A stretch of DNA of 64,000 nucleotides from Firmicutes bacterium OM04-13BH (lineage in GTDB: Bacteria; Bacillota; Clostridia; Lachnospirales; Lachnospiraceae): positions 310,001 to 374,000 of the forward strand of contig QULP01000004.1 of assembly GCA_003481745.1 (NCBI GenBank), given 5' to 3'. Both the position numbers and the translations under genes were made by a program. This document shows positions 34,241 through 42,461 of this stretch, one piece after another (within the stretch, counting starts at the first letter, position 1; every line of letters begins with the position of its first letter). Under the pieces are notes generated by a model. The model was not told the origin of the DNA and ran no database searches. It saw nothing but the letters and a program-made list of their open reading frames with translations.

Positions 34241-36691
34241 CTACAGGAGGCCTCGCTTTCCCGCTTCCATTACAGCTTCTGCTTTATTTGAGACTCCCAG
34301 CCTCTTATAAATCTGCTGCGTATGGTATTTTACGTTACTCACCGACATATTTAACCGTTCTGCGATTTTCTCTTTAGAAAGACCATCTGCCTGAAGCTTC
34401 AGAACTTCCAGCATTGCATCACTTAACGTAACGCTCTCGATTCCCGCCTTCAAATATCCCGGATAATAGCGGGTCATTTTTTCCGTTTCTTCCAAAACCT
34501 GCTTCCAGAACTGCCGGTTCTTTTTTTCCCCTTCTTTTGATTCTACCCTCGAAGGTTCCCATCTGCTTTGCGTAAGCAATGGGCGGATTGCAGCTCCCTC
34601 ACGTGTAATAATCCGCACAAAATGATATTCCTCTGCCATTTTTAATCCTTCACACAGAGTCTCATCCCACCGTTCATCCCCAATACGGTACTGTACAATC
34701 GCCATCAATAATTTCACTTCGATTTTGATATAAATGCGTTTCATTACTGTTGCATAGTACTCACATTTTAAAAGCAGATTGTACGCCTGTTCATTTCTCC
34801 CATTTTGCAGATACACACGTACTTTTGTCAGATAATGAAATCTGTCATAAATTGAAAACTCCTGTTCTTCATCCGGTGCTTTCTTCATCCATTTCTCAAT
34901 CTCTGCTTTTTTCTGGCTGTAGAGCGCACATCGTATAATAAAGGTTTCAATATTCGGAAGCAGGCGTTCTGCTTCTTCTTTTTCTGCTTTTTTATAGAAC
35001 CGTTTTAACAGTTCTTCTGCCTCCGATACCTTTCCTGTAATAATATGCAGCCATGCCAGCATGCCGTCTGCCACAAAGCATTGTTCTAATTTTCCTCCGG
35101 TCTCTGCCTGCATTCTCCCCTTATTGGCTAAGGAAGCGACCTCATAGTTGTCCTCACCCTTCTCAAAAAAGCTTTCTGAAAGAGCCAGATTTACCATACC
35201 CTTTCCATATTTCCCAAGGATAAATTCAACCAGTTTTCCAATGCCTTTTGCCAGTTCTCTGTCTCTCTTGCTCCACTCACAGAAGTCCTTTCCGCCATTC
35301 ATCTGAGATGCCTGATTACTGGTGACAGAAAATTCCTGGAGACTGACCTGCTTATCCAAGATTAACAGATGTGCCTTTTTCAGAATTTCTATCATATTCT
35401 CACTGCCTCTGTGCGGAAGTCCGATTTCCAGATACAGTAATTCACTTCTCGCCCTACGCCGCTCCCTTCCGGAATGTTCCTTTGCATACTGTTCCAATTC
35501 CTGATACCAGTGTTCACTCTCTTCTATATCCAATAAAAGTGACTGAAGCATGCTCATTCCCATCATAAGCTCCGGACTGGTACGGATTTTTTCGTCTGAA
35601 AGCTTCAGGTAATATTTTTTCAGCTGATAATAATAACCATTATTTGGTGCAGTTCTCGCATTTTCTATCAGCAAAGACGCAATCCGCTCTTTCTCCCCTG
35701 CTTTTTGATACATCTCAAGCGCACGAATTGGTTCTTTATTTAGCTGATAATACAAGCCTGCATTTTCATAAAGGGCATGTATCTGCTCTTTATTATACTT
35801 TCGTTTCAGACGTCTGCGCATACTGATACACATTTCCCGACGAAATTCATACACAACTTCGTCTTTTTCTGTTCTTTCCATCATAAAGTTTCCGAGCCAT
35901 TTTACCCTGCTTAAAATTGATTCTACATTATTTATCCCCGTAATCATCTCTGCCAGATGTGCTGTAAAACAATCTACAATCGAAACTTCCATTAAAAATT
36001 CCTGTATTCGGATATCCCAGTTGTCATAGACATGCCAGTCAAGATAATCCCACATCTGGGATAACCCCCTGTCAATCAGCTCTGAAAATAATTTATCCGA
36101 AAAATACTCGCCCTCTTTTAGTCCCTCACGAAGCTGAATCTGCTTATATATATCCCATGTAATATACCAGCCAAGCGGAACCCCTAAACAGTAATTTCTA
36201 CTTACCTTGCGCTGTTCCGGCGTCAACAGTATCTTTGTATATTCTATGTATTGATTTTCCTGAGCTTCATCAAACAATAATTCAGACTCTTCTATCACAT
36301 AAAAGACTTCGCGGTAACGGACAGCAGCAAGCCACGGTGGTACGGCACATCTCCCCGATAAAATCAGCCATATATCTTCCCGTTCAATCAACGAAATAAT
36401 TGCTTCTTTGATGTCTTCACATTCTTCCTCCATTGCCAAATCATGCAGGTTATCAATTACCACAATCTTTCGTTTTTCAGATTCTGCAATCCCCTCCAGT
36501 TCTTCTGCGCTTACCCTTCCAGCATCAAACATCTGATATTTTTTCTGTTTTAAATAACGGACAATCAGTTCTGTCTTACCAATACCGCTCACTCCGTAAA
36601 TATAAGCAGTTATATTTTCTTCTTCGGCAGCCTTCAAACGCCTGAGTGCCCGTTTTGGCCGGATATAACATATTTTGTCCTTTTCTGTCAA
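34241..36691 (-). CDS. MalT-like STAND ATPase LuxR-family transcriptional regulator
   Basis: An 816-residue regulator. The N-terminal NTPase has Walker A GVSGIGKTE (33-41) and a Walker B-like KRKIVVIDNLHDL. A long helical TPR-like region (about 300-720) follows, and the C-terminal LuxR helix-turn-helix is SDAMLEVLKLQADGLSKEKIAERLNMSVSNVKYHTQQIYKRLG. MalT-type proteins need an inducer and ATP to activate target genes. Neighbours do not reveal the inducer; the glycan operon to the right is a candidate target. An imperfect dyad (36758-36775) precedes a TATACA/TATAAT promoter upstream. Confidence 0.88.
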   Translation of the reverse strand: MTEKDKICYIRPKRALRRLKAAEEENITAYIYGVSGIGKTELIVRYLKQKKYQMFDAGRVSAEELEGIAESEKRKIVVIDNLHDLAMEEECEDIKEAIISLIEREDIWLILSGRCAVPPWLAAVRYREVFYVIEESELLFDEAQENQYIEYTKILLTPEQRKVSRNYCLGVPLGWYITWDIYKQIQLREGLKEGEYFSDKLFSELIDRGLSQMWDYLDWHVYDNWDIRIQEFLMEVSIVDCFTAHLAEMITGINNVESILSRVKWLGNFMMERTEKDEVVYEFRREMCISMRRRLKRKYNKEQIHALYENAGLYYQLNKEPIRALEMYQKAGEKERIASLLIENARTAPNNGYYYQLKKYYLKLSDEKIRTSPELMMGMSMLQSLLLDIEESEHWYQELEQYAKEHSGRERRRARSELLYLEIGLPHRGSENMIEILKKAHLLILDKQVSLQEFSVTSNQASQMNGGKDFCEWSKRDRELAKGIGKLVEFILGKYGKGMVNLALSESFFEKGEDNYEVASLANKGRMQAETGGKLEQCFVADGMLAWLHIITGKVSEAEELLKRFYKKAEKEEAERLLPNIETFIIRCALYSQKKAEIEKWMKKAPDEEQEFSIYDRFHYLTKVRVYLQNGRNEQAYNLLLKCEYYATVMKRIYIKIEVKLLMAIVQYRIGDERWDETLCEGLKMAEEYHFVRIITREGAAIRPLLTQSRWEPSRVESKEGEKKNRQFWKQVLEETEKMTRYYPGYLKAGIESVTLSDAMLEVLKLQADGLSKEKIAERLNMSVSNVKYHTQQIYKRLGVSNKAEAVMEAGKRGLL

Positions 36692-36800
36692 TGATACACC
36701 CCTCTTCCTTTTTCCTTTCTATACATAGAATTATAACAATTTTCGACATCTTTGTATACTAACCAAACGGCTAGTATTTTCAAAAAAACGCAGATTATTT

Positions 36801-36958
36801 GAACGCAGATAAGCATTCCCCTGCTTCAAGTGCGCAAAGCACTAAGCAGCGGGTGAGGGGGGATGCTTATGTCAGCGGGAGTTGAAAACTCCCACTGACA
36901 GATTGCGAAGCAACTGCGTTCATGAGCAAGTAGCGAAGCGGATTGCGAATGTCCGCTT
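36801..36958 (+). repeat. 158-nt structured repeat, full-length copy 1
   Basis: Closing stem GAACGCAG (36801-36808) / CTGCGTTC (36914-36921). Inside are a long compound hairpin AAGCATTCCCC...GGGGGGATGCTT with nested CTGCTT/AAGCAG and AGTGC/GCACT, and a second hairpin TGTCAG.GGGAGTT / AACTCCC.CTGACA. After the closing stem come the linker ATGAGCAAGTAGCG and a terminal hairpin AAGCGGA/TCCGCTT. Copy 2 (46899-47056) has the same length and fold, with compensatory changes in at least four stems. It lies in the 448-nt gap between the LuxR gene and the small membrane protein; nothing else in that gap was recognised besides promoter-like A/T-rich sequence. Confidence 0.85.
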
Positions 36959-37139
36959 TACTTACATGAAGCTCTGTGTTACCTGAAATTTCTGCACGGA
37001 TGTTTTTGTCAAAAAATTTTACATAAATTTTTCATTTCTGCGCCTGCATACTTTACAAATGATTTCTAAAATAACAGTAACGAAACAGAAAAAGAATTTT
37101 TTTATTTTTATTCATTAATTTAGAAACGGGGGATGACAC

Positions 37140-37445
37140 ATGTATCAGAAATTATGGAACTTTACAAAAAAACATACCAGGAAAACGCACACCGCTTTTC
37201 TTTTTCTCTTCACTCTTATTACCGGATGGAGCATTGTCGGACTTGTTATTGGCACACTTTTATGCCTGACAACTGCTATGAGCCTTCCGGTTCAACTCAC
37301 CGTACTTTTATGCACCACCGGATATGCCGGACTGATTCCCGGATTCTTTGCCGGAATCTTCTTTCTTTACAAATTGAATCTGAAACGTCCTGCCGGATTA
37401 ACGTATCATTCTAATTCAGAGGAGCGCACAATAAAGCTGCTATAA
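37140..37445 (+). CDS. Small membrane protein, unknown function
   Basis: A 101-residue protein with a positively charged start and two or three hydrophobic helices (about 17-50 and 53-78), ending in a polar tail (NSEERTIKLL). The start codon is preceded by GGGGGATG. No family is recognised. It stands alone between the structured repeat and a bidirectional terminator. Confidence 0.65.
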   Translation: MYQKLWNFTKKHTRKTHTAFLFLFTLITGWSIVGLVIGTLLCLTTAMSLPVQLTVLLCTTGYAGLIPGFFAGIFFLYKLNLKRPAGLTYHSNSEERTIKLL

Positions 37446-37538
37446 AAGTGAATTCTTTTTGTTACCGCAACCGTAGGATAATCCCATTCTCCATTTTTTT
37501 AACTATGGTAAAATAGATGCCCCATGCAATAAATGCCA

Positions 37539-37582
37539 AAAAGAGAATCAACAACCCCTCTCCAGCATTGTTGATTCTCTTT
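37539..37582. terminator. Bidirectional terminator
   Basis: AAAGAGAATCAACAA / TTGTTGATTCTCTTT hairpin between the small membrane protein gene and the convergent glycan operon. Confidence 0.85.
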
Positions 37583-37629
37583 CTTTCATGCCTAAACTTA
37601 AAGCCTAGAAAAAACGCACATTATTTATT

Positions 37630-38922
37630 TCACTCATCTAACTCAAAAATCTTATTATTTACTAGTTCATATTTGCCGCCATCCATATTTTTACGAACAA
37701 ACGGCACTCCTTTTCTTACATAAAACACATTCTCTTCAATCAAAGCATCCGGATTCTCAGAAGGACTAATCGTCCCCCCTAAATCATCAAAGCTTTCATT
37801 TTTACGGAAGGTATTATGAATTGCCTCCTGCAAGCAGAACATCACGCAGCCGCCTTCATTTTGTCTACTATAGTTATACTCATAGATTGTGCCATCCCCT
37901 GAATCTGCATCATATGCCATGCCATCCTGGTTCAATCTCGTATCAGCGACTTCGTTATAGCGAAAGAGCGCATCTTTACACTTCCAAGGCCAGATTCCTG
38001 CTGCTACCTTTCCTGCTTTATCTCCTGGATTGCAATAAATCCGATCATTCATCTCACACGCAATCGAATCTGCCATATTATGCTCTACCAGCGGACGCAG
38101 CGCATACATTGCTGTAATTCCGTCTCCTCCTGCCGCTTTCACATAATTATCGCAAATCTTCATATTTTCATGTCCATACTTCAAGAACGTTTCTTCGTCA
38201 AGCTCTGCCCCCTGAAACTTTTCATGTGCATACGTGTAGCCTACTGCAATCCCCCAACGGCTCACCTGATACACAAAACAACCCTCAACGGTAACATCCT
38301 GATAACGTGCCACACCCGTAGTCTCTTCACATTTTGGACGAAGCGCTGTCATGTAAATTCCACCATTATTCATGTGTTTATCATACACATTGCCATGCAC
38401 ATCATGAATCAGCAGATTACGCAGCGTAATTCCGTGCCGCACCCCTTTATCTTTTGCCACAACTGCAACCCCGGTGCGATTCATTTTGTCTCCAAGTGAA
38501 TACTGCTCTCCGATGATCTCGCTTGCCTCATTTGTAATTTCCAAATCTTCCACAATAATATATTCTGCATCATACAGTAAAACTGCGGACGATACATATC
38601 CGTGATACACATGTGTCGGTGCATCCAACGGATTTCCATAATCCTGATACCAGATTCCCTGTCCACATGCTTCAATCCGAGGTGGTTCTCCATCGCCGTA
38701 TACCCCAATCACAATCGGCGCTTCTTTACTGCCACTATCAGTAATATGAAGGTACTGTCCATAAAATACGCTGCCACGCTCCAGCAATACACGGTCTCCC
38801 GGTTTGAGGCTGCTATGATTGATTGCAAAAAGACTGGCAAATGCCGTTTCGCAATTTAATCCGTCGTTCGAATCATTCCCCCTCTTCGAACTCACGTAAT
38901 ACGTTTTCGATAAGCTTGTCAT
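37630..38922 (-). CDS. Intracellular GH136-type lacto-N-biosidase, beta-helix subunit
   Basis: A 430-residue right-handed beta-helix protein with no signal peptide. It starts at ATG 38922 (GGGAGG six bases upstream), overlapping the chaperone gene by about 50 nt. It is homologous to residues 40-460 of the secreted protein at 47061: both share TYYV.SK.G.DSN.G, VSS..L..DAEY, RTGVA.VAKD, RWGIAVGYTY and VAAGIWPWKCK. The Asp-rich DGMAYDADSGDGT (333-345) is the probable catalytic site. GH136 enzymes release lacto-N-biose from lacto-N-tetraose. With GH112 and an ABC importer in the same operon, this copy should act on imported oligosaccharides. The GH136 assignment is from memory of the family. Confidence 0.8.
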   Translation of the reverse strand: MTSLSKTYYVSSKRGNDSNDGLNCETAFASLFAINHSSLKPGDRVLLERGSVFYGQYLHITDSGSKEAPIVIGVYGDGEPPRIEACGQGIWYQDYGNPLDAPTHVYHGYVSSAVLLYDAEYIIVEDLEITNEASEIIGEQYSLGDKMNRTGVAVVAKDKGVRHGITLRNLLIHDVHGNVYDKHMNNGGIYMTALRPKCEETTGVARYQDVTVEGCFVYQVSRWGIAVGYTYAHEKFQGAELDEETFLKYGHENMKICDNYVKAAGGDGITAMYALRPLVEHNMADSIACEMNDRIYCNPGDKAGKVAAGIWPWKCKDALFRYNEVADTRLNQDGMAYDADSGDGTIYEYNYSRQNEGGCVMFCLQEAIHNTFRKNESFDDLGGTISPSENPDALIEENVFYVRKGVPFVRKNMDGGKYELVNNKIFELDE

Positions 38923-39334
38923 ACGCATCCTCCCGTAACCGTTTTTCAATAATCTGTGCAACTTCTTCATACGTAAAGAAATCACCATGATAGCGTCCGA
39001 ATAAATCCATATTTTGTTCGTAAAATGCTCGCTTTTCTGCTTCTGTAAACTCCGGACATAAGCCAGTTTTGCGAACTGCCTCACTTGGCTGCACAAAATC
39101 TAATTTCAGGCGTGTCAACTCATACTGCAGATAGGCCGGAGCTGAAAAATAATGCGGTCCATAGAACTTCTTATTCTCCTGCTCCAGTTTTTTCAGCATC
39201 CTATTATGCGCCTGTCGCCTTGCCTCGAATCCTTCCATAGAAGGTGTTTCCAATAATCCAAGTTTGTGTGCCAAAAGGAAGGCTCCCTGCGCCTTCCTTA
39301 AACACTCCTGTTTGATACAATAACTCTGTCGCAT
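38873..39334 (-). CDS. GH136 folding-chaperone subunit (LnbY / GH136-I-like), cytoplasmic
   Basis: A 153-residue helical, charged protein without signal or membrane segment. ATG 39334 overlaps the last base of the permease stop (TAATG), so translation is coupled. It resembles the C-terminal half of the protein at 51906: both have YL.YE...LK, TEAE....YE..D.FG, and a KR.RE..YD..I ending. Known GH136 lacto-N-biosidases need a dedicated chaperone encoded beside the catalytic chain (LnbY, or subunit I in Clostridia). The position directly before the beta-helix gene, in both loci, fits that role. Confidence 0.7.
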   Translation of the reverse strand: MRQSYCIKQECLRKAQGAFLLAHKLGLLETPSMEGFEARRQAHNRMLKKLEQENKKFYGPHYFSAPAYLQYELTRLKLDFVQPSEAVRKTGLCPEFTEAEKRAFYEQNMDLFGRYHGDFFTYEEVAQIIEKRLREDAYDKLIENVLREFEEGE

Positions 39335-40149
39335 TATTTTACCGCTCCTGTAATTCCATTTGCAAAACTCTTCTGTAAGCATAAGAAGATCACTGCTGTT
39401 GGGAGTGTACAAATTAATACGCCAAGCATCAGCATACCATAGTCAACGCTGTAACCACTCTTTAAGTTTGCAACGAGCATTGGCATTGTGATTGCTTTGC
39501 TATCCTGTAAAATAACAGTTGGCCATAAGTAGTTATTCCATGCACTCATGAAAGTTACTGTCATGGCTGCTCCATAAGTAGATTTCATAACCGGAATAAA
39601 CATTTTGAAAAAAATCTGAACTTCACTTAACCCTTCCAGTCTCGCTGCCTCGATAATATCATGCGGGAATGAACGCGCCGCCTGACGAAACAGCATAATC
39701 ATGAATGGAGTAGAGATTGACGGAAGTGCAAGCGCAATCCAGGTATTTACCAATCCCCATGAAGTAAACATTTTAAATAATGGAATCATAATTGCTACGA
39801 ACGGAAGCATCATCGCAAGCAGCAAAATGCTCATTAAAATATCTTTGCCTTTATCATGGTAGATTTCGAAGCCGTATCCGGCAATGGAGCACACAAGTAA
39901 TGCTACAAATGTAATGATAATTGCATTACGGAATGAGTTAAACATCGCAAGTTTCAGATTCTGCATCCCAACTAAGGTTTTAAAGTTTTCTACCAGATAA
40001 CCACCTGGAATCAAACGTCCTCTTACCACATCAATACTTGTATTGGTTGCTCCACAGAGCATGTAATACAACGGAAATGCAGATAAAAAGCTTGCAAGAA
40101 TTAAGATAATGTATGAAATTACTTTTTTTGTCTTAGTCACGTTTGTCAC
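39334..40149 (-). CDS. Carbohydrate ABC transporter permease (MalG type)
   Basis: Inner-membrane permease of a CUT1 sugar importer, 271 residues with six helices. The EAA loop that contacts the ATPase is EAARLEGLSEVQIFFKMFIP. It overlaps the upstream permease gene by 17 nt. No ATPase gene is present in the operon, as usual for Gram-positive CUT1 systems that share a multitask MsmK/MsiK ATPase. Confidence 0.92.
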   Translation of the reverse strand: MTNVTKTKKVISYIILILASFLSAFPLYYMLCGATNTSIDVVRGRLIPGGYLVENFKTLVGMQNLKLAMFNSFRNAIIITFVALLVCSIAGYGFEIYHDKGKDILMSILLLAMMLPFVAIMIPLFKMFTSWGLVNTWIALALPSISTPFMIMLFRQAARSFPHDIIEAARLEGLSEVQIFFKMFIPVMKSTYGAAMTVTFMSAWNNYLWPTVILQDSKAITMPMLVANLKSGYSVDYGMLMLGVLICTLPTAVIFLCLQKSFANGITGAVK

Positions 40150-40999
40150 CTACTTTCATCTGAATCGCAGACAGGATTGCCACCATTATAAGAATAAATA
40201 CAGATAATGCCGCTGCATAGTTAAATTTCGGTGTCTCTACAAAGGAAATATTGTAAATATAATGTGCCAGTGTCATTGTTGACTTACCTGGACCACCGCC
40301 TGTCAAGTTCATAGATTCATCAAATAACTGTAATGTTCCGGATGTTGACATAATTGCAGTCATAAGAATCGTTGGTTTCAAAAGCGGAACCGTAATCTTT
40401 ATAAACTGCTTGAACGGAGTCGCTCCATCAATATAACTTGCTTCATATACAGAGTAATCAATATTCTGTAAACCGGCAAGATAGAATACCATGTTGTAAC
40501 CGGTCCATCTCCAAATCAAAGCGATTATGATTACCCAACGTGCCGGCCATGTACTCTGGAACCAATCCACCGGAGCACCACCAATAGAAGTAAGCACTCG
40601 ATTTACGACTCCATCCGGAGCAAATAAGGATTTGAAAATCATAGAATAAGATACCAGTGAAGTCGCACATGGAAGGAAAATCAACGTACGGAAAATTCCT
40701 TTTCCTTTGATATGTGGACTATTTAAAAGCTGTGCCAGTCCCAATGCTAAGACAAGCATGATCGGAACTTGAATGATAAAATAAAAGATTGTGTTAAATA
40801 AACATTGCTGAAATGTTTTATCCTGAAGGATTCTGGCATAGTTTGAAATCCCAGTAAATTCCCCGTTTGTTTTTCTAAAGGAAAGCAGGATTGCCTGCGC
40901 CATCGGATAAAAACAAAATACAAAGATTAAAAGTGCTGCCGGAATGAGAAATGCCCATCCCGTAAGATTATGCCGTTTTTCTAAACCTATTTTTTTCAT
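40133..40999 (-). CDS. Carbohydrate ABC transporter permease (MalF type)
   Basis: A 288-residue partner permease with six helices. The EAA motif is EASYIDGATPFKQFIKITVP. The order binding protein, MalF-type, MalG-type is the standard CUT1 layout. The substrate is inferred from the flanking GH112 and GH136 genes as lacto-N-biose, galacto-N-biose or a longer milk/mucin oligosaccharide. Confidence 0.92.
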   Translation of the reverse strand: MKKIGLEKRHNLTGWAFLIPAALLIFVFCFYPMAQAILLSFRKTNGEFTGISNYARILQDKTFQQCLFNTIFYFIIQVPIMLVLALGLAQLLNSPHIKGKGIFRTLIFLPCATSLVSYSMIFKSLFAPDGVVNRVLTSIGGAPVDWFQSTWPARWVIIIALIWRWTGYNMVFYLAGLQNIDYSVYEASYIDGATPFKQFIKITVPLLKPTILMTAIMSTSGTLQLFDESMNLTGGGPGKSTMTLAHYIYNISFVETPKFNYAAALSVFILIMVAILSAIQMKVGDKRD

Positions 41000-41069
41000 G
41001 TTTTTCTCCTAAAATAGAGCCGGGAACGCAAGATGCACTCCCGGCACGTCCTATTTCACTCTTTAATGA

Positions 41070-42386
41070 TTACTCATTAATATTAAATTCTACAGTATCC
41101 TGAGCGTTTTTAATTTCGCTGTCGATGTCAGCGCCATTCTGAACTACATTTGTGATTGCATCTGTTAATGCACTTCTGATGTCAGAGTAGTATGCACCGT
41201 AATCGATTCCCGGAACTTTTCCTGCAAAATCTACGATATCTTTATATACTGTCTGTCCACCATAGAAATCAGAAGCTTCATTGTAAACTTCAGATTCAGC
41301 TGCCGGTAAGTAACTTGCGATCGCTCCGGCATTTGGAAGCAGGTCGTCATATAATTCTACGCTTTCGCCAAATGTTGATTTAAGGAAATCAAATGCAAGG
41401 TCTGTGTTTTTACAGTTAGAAGATACTGCCCAGCTTGCCCCACCACAGTTTGCGTAATTTGTAGCGCCTTCAATACCATCTAATTTTGGCATATCAACGA
41501 TTGCCCAGTTTCCGGACTGCTCTTCTGCTGCCTGAATAGAAGACATGATCCAACATCCCTGAATAACACCTGCTGCAGTACCTTTGTTCATAGAAGCGAT
41601 GTACTGATCCCAATCAGTGTAATCTACCATAACTTTTTCATCGATTAACTGTTTGTAAGTTTCGATAGATTTTTTCAGTGCTTCGTTTCCAACTAAGTCC
41701 ACTTTACCATCTACCATTGGAGAAGCGCCTGCAGACTGAAGCATTTCGATTACAATTTCAGATCCGCCTGAACTTGTAAGCATCGGAACGTTGTTTTTCT
41801 CAACTACTTTTTTCGCTTTTTCGATAAAATCAGACCATGTTGTATCTTTGAAATCATCTACTGTAAGACCAGCTGCCTCAACCATATCTTTACGGATTGC
41901 CATGATTGTAGCACCGTTGTCAAATGGAACACCGTAGTTTTTTCCATCTACTGTAGAGTCTGCTAATTTACCAGCAGAGAACTGTGAGAAATCAACACCT
42001 GAATCTGTTAACTCTGTAAAGATTCCCGGATAGTTTGCTACGTTTTTGTGGAAGGAATAATCCTGCATTAAGAAAATGTCCGGTAATGTGCTGTAATCAT
42101 CTGCTTCTGCTGCTGTGATTAAAGCGGTTTCAATATCAGAGTATACTTTTTCCTGAATATCCAGTTTGAAATCCGGATGATCTTTCTGATACATTTTTTC
42201 TGCCTGTTCCATTGCATACACGTTGAAGTTCGGATCCCAACACCATACAGTAAGTGTCTCTTCCTGTGCTGCTGCGGTATCATCTTTTTTTGCTTCGCTC
42301 TTGTCTTCTGCTTTTCCACCACATCCTGCAAGCACAGATGCTGCCATTGTTGCTACTAAAAACATTCCCAATACTTTCTTTTTCAT
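41070..42386 (-). CDS. Sugar-binding lipoprotein of the glycan ABC importer
   Basis: Extracellular solute-binding protein, 438 residues, family 1. The lipobox LAGC follows a short hydrophobic signal (MKKKVLGMFLVATMAASVLAGC), so it is tethered to the membrane by a diacylglyceryl Cys. A charged linker (KAEDKSEAKKDD) precedes the bilobal domain that starts at LTVWCWDPNFNVY. It lies between GH112 and the permeases. Confidence 0.93.
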   Translation of the reverse strand: MKKKVLGMFLVATMAASVLAGCGGKAEDKSEAKKDDTAAAQEETLTVWCWDPNFNVYAMEQAEKMYQKDHPDFKLDIQEKVYSDIETALITAAEADDYSTLPDIFLMQDYSFHKNVANYPGIFTELTDSGVDFSQFSAGKLADSTVDGKNYGVPFDNGATIMAIRKDMVEAAGLTVDDFKDTTWSDFIEKAKKVVEKNNVPMLTSSGGSEIVIEMLQSAGASPMVDGKVDLVGNEALKKSIETYKQLIDEKVMVDYTDWDQYIASMNKGTAAGVIQGCWIMSSIQAAEEQSGNWAIVDMPKLDGIEGATNYANCGGASWAVSSNCKNTDLAFDFLKSTFGESVELYDDLLPNAGAIASYLPAAESEVYNEASDFYGGQTVYKDIVDFAGKVPGIDYGAYYSDIRSALTDAITNVVQNGADIDSEIKNAQDTVEFNINE

Positions 42387-42461
42387 TGCTATGATCCTCC
42401 TTAGATTAAAAATATTCTTTTATAAAATATGAAACGCTACCCCGCATTCCATAAGTTAACC

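Noticed and set aside
36801..36958. Insertion sequence
   Set aside because: No transposase gene or target-site duplication around either full copy; treated as a structured repeat of unknown type.
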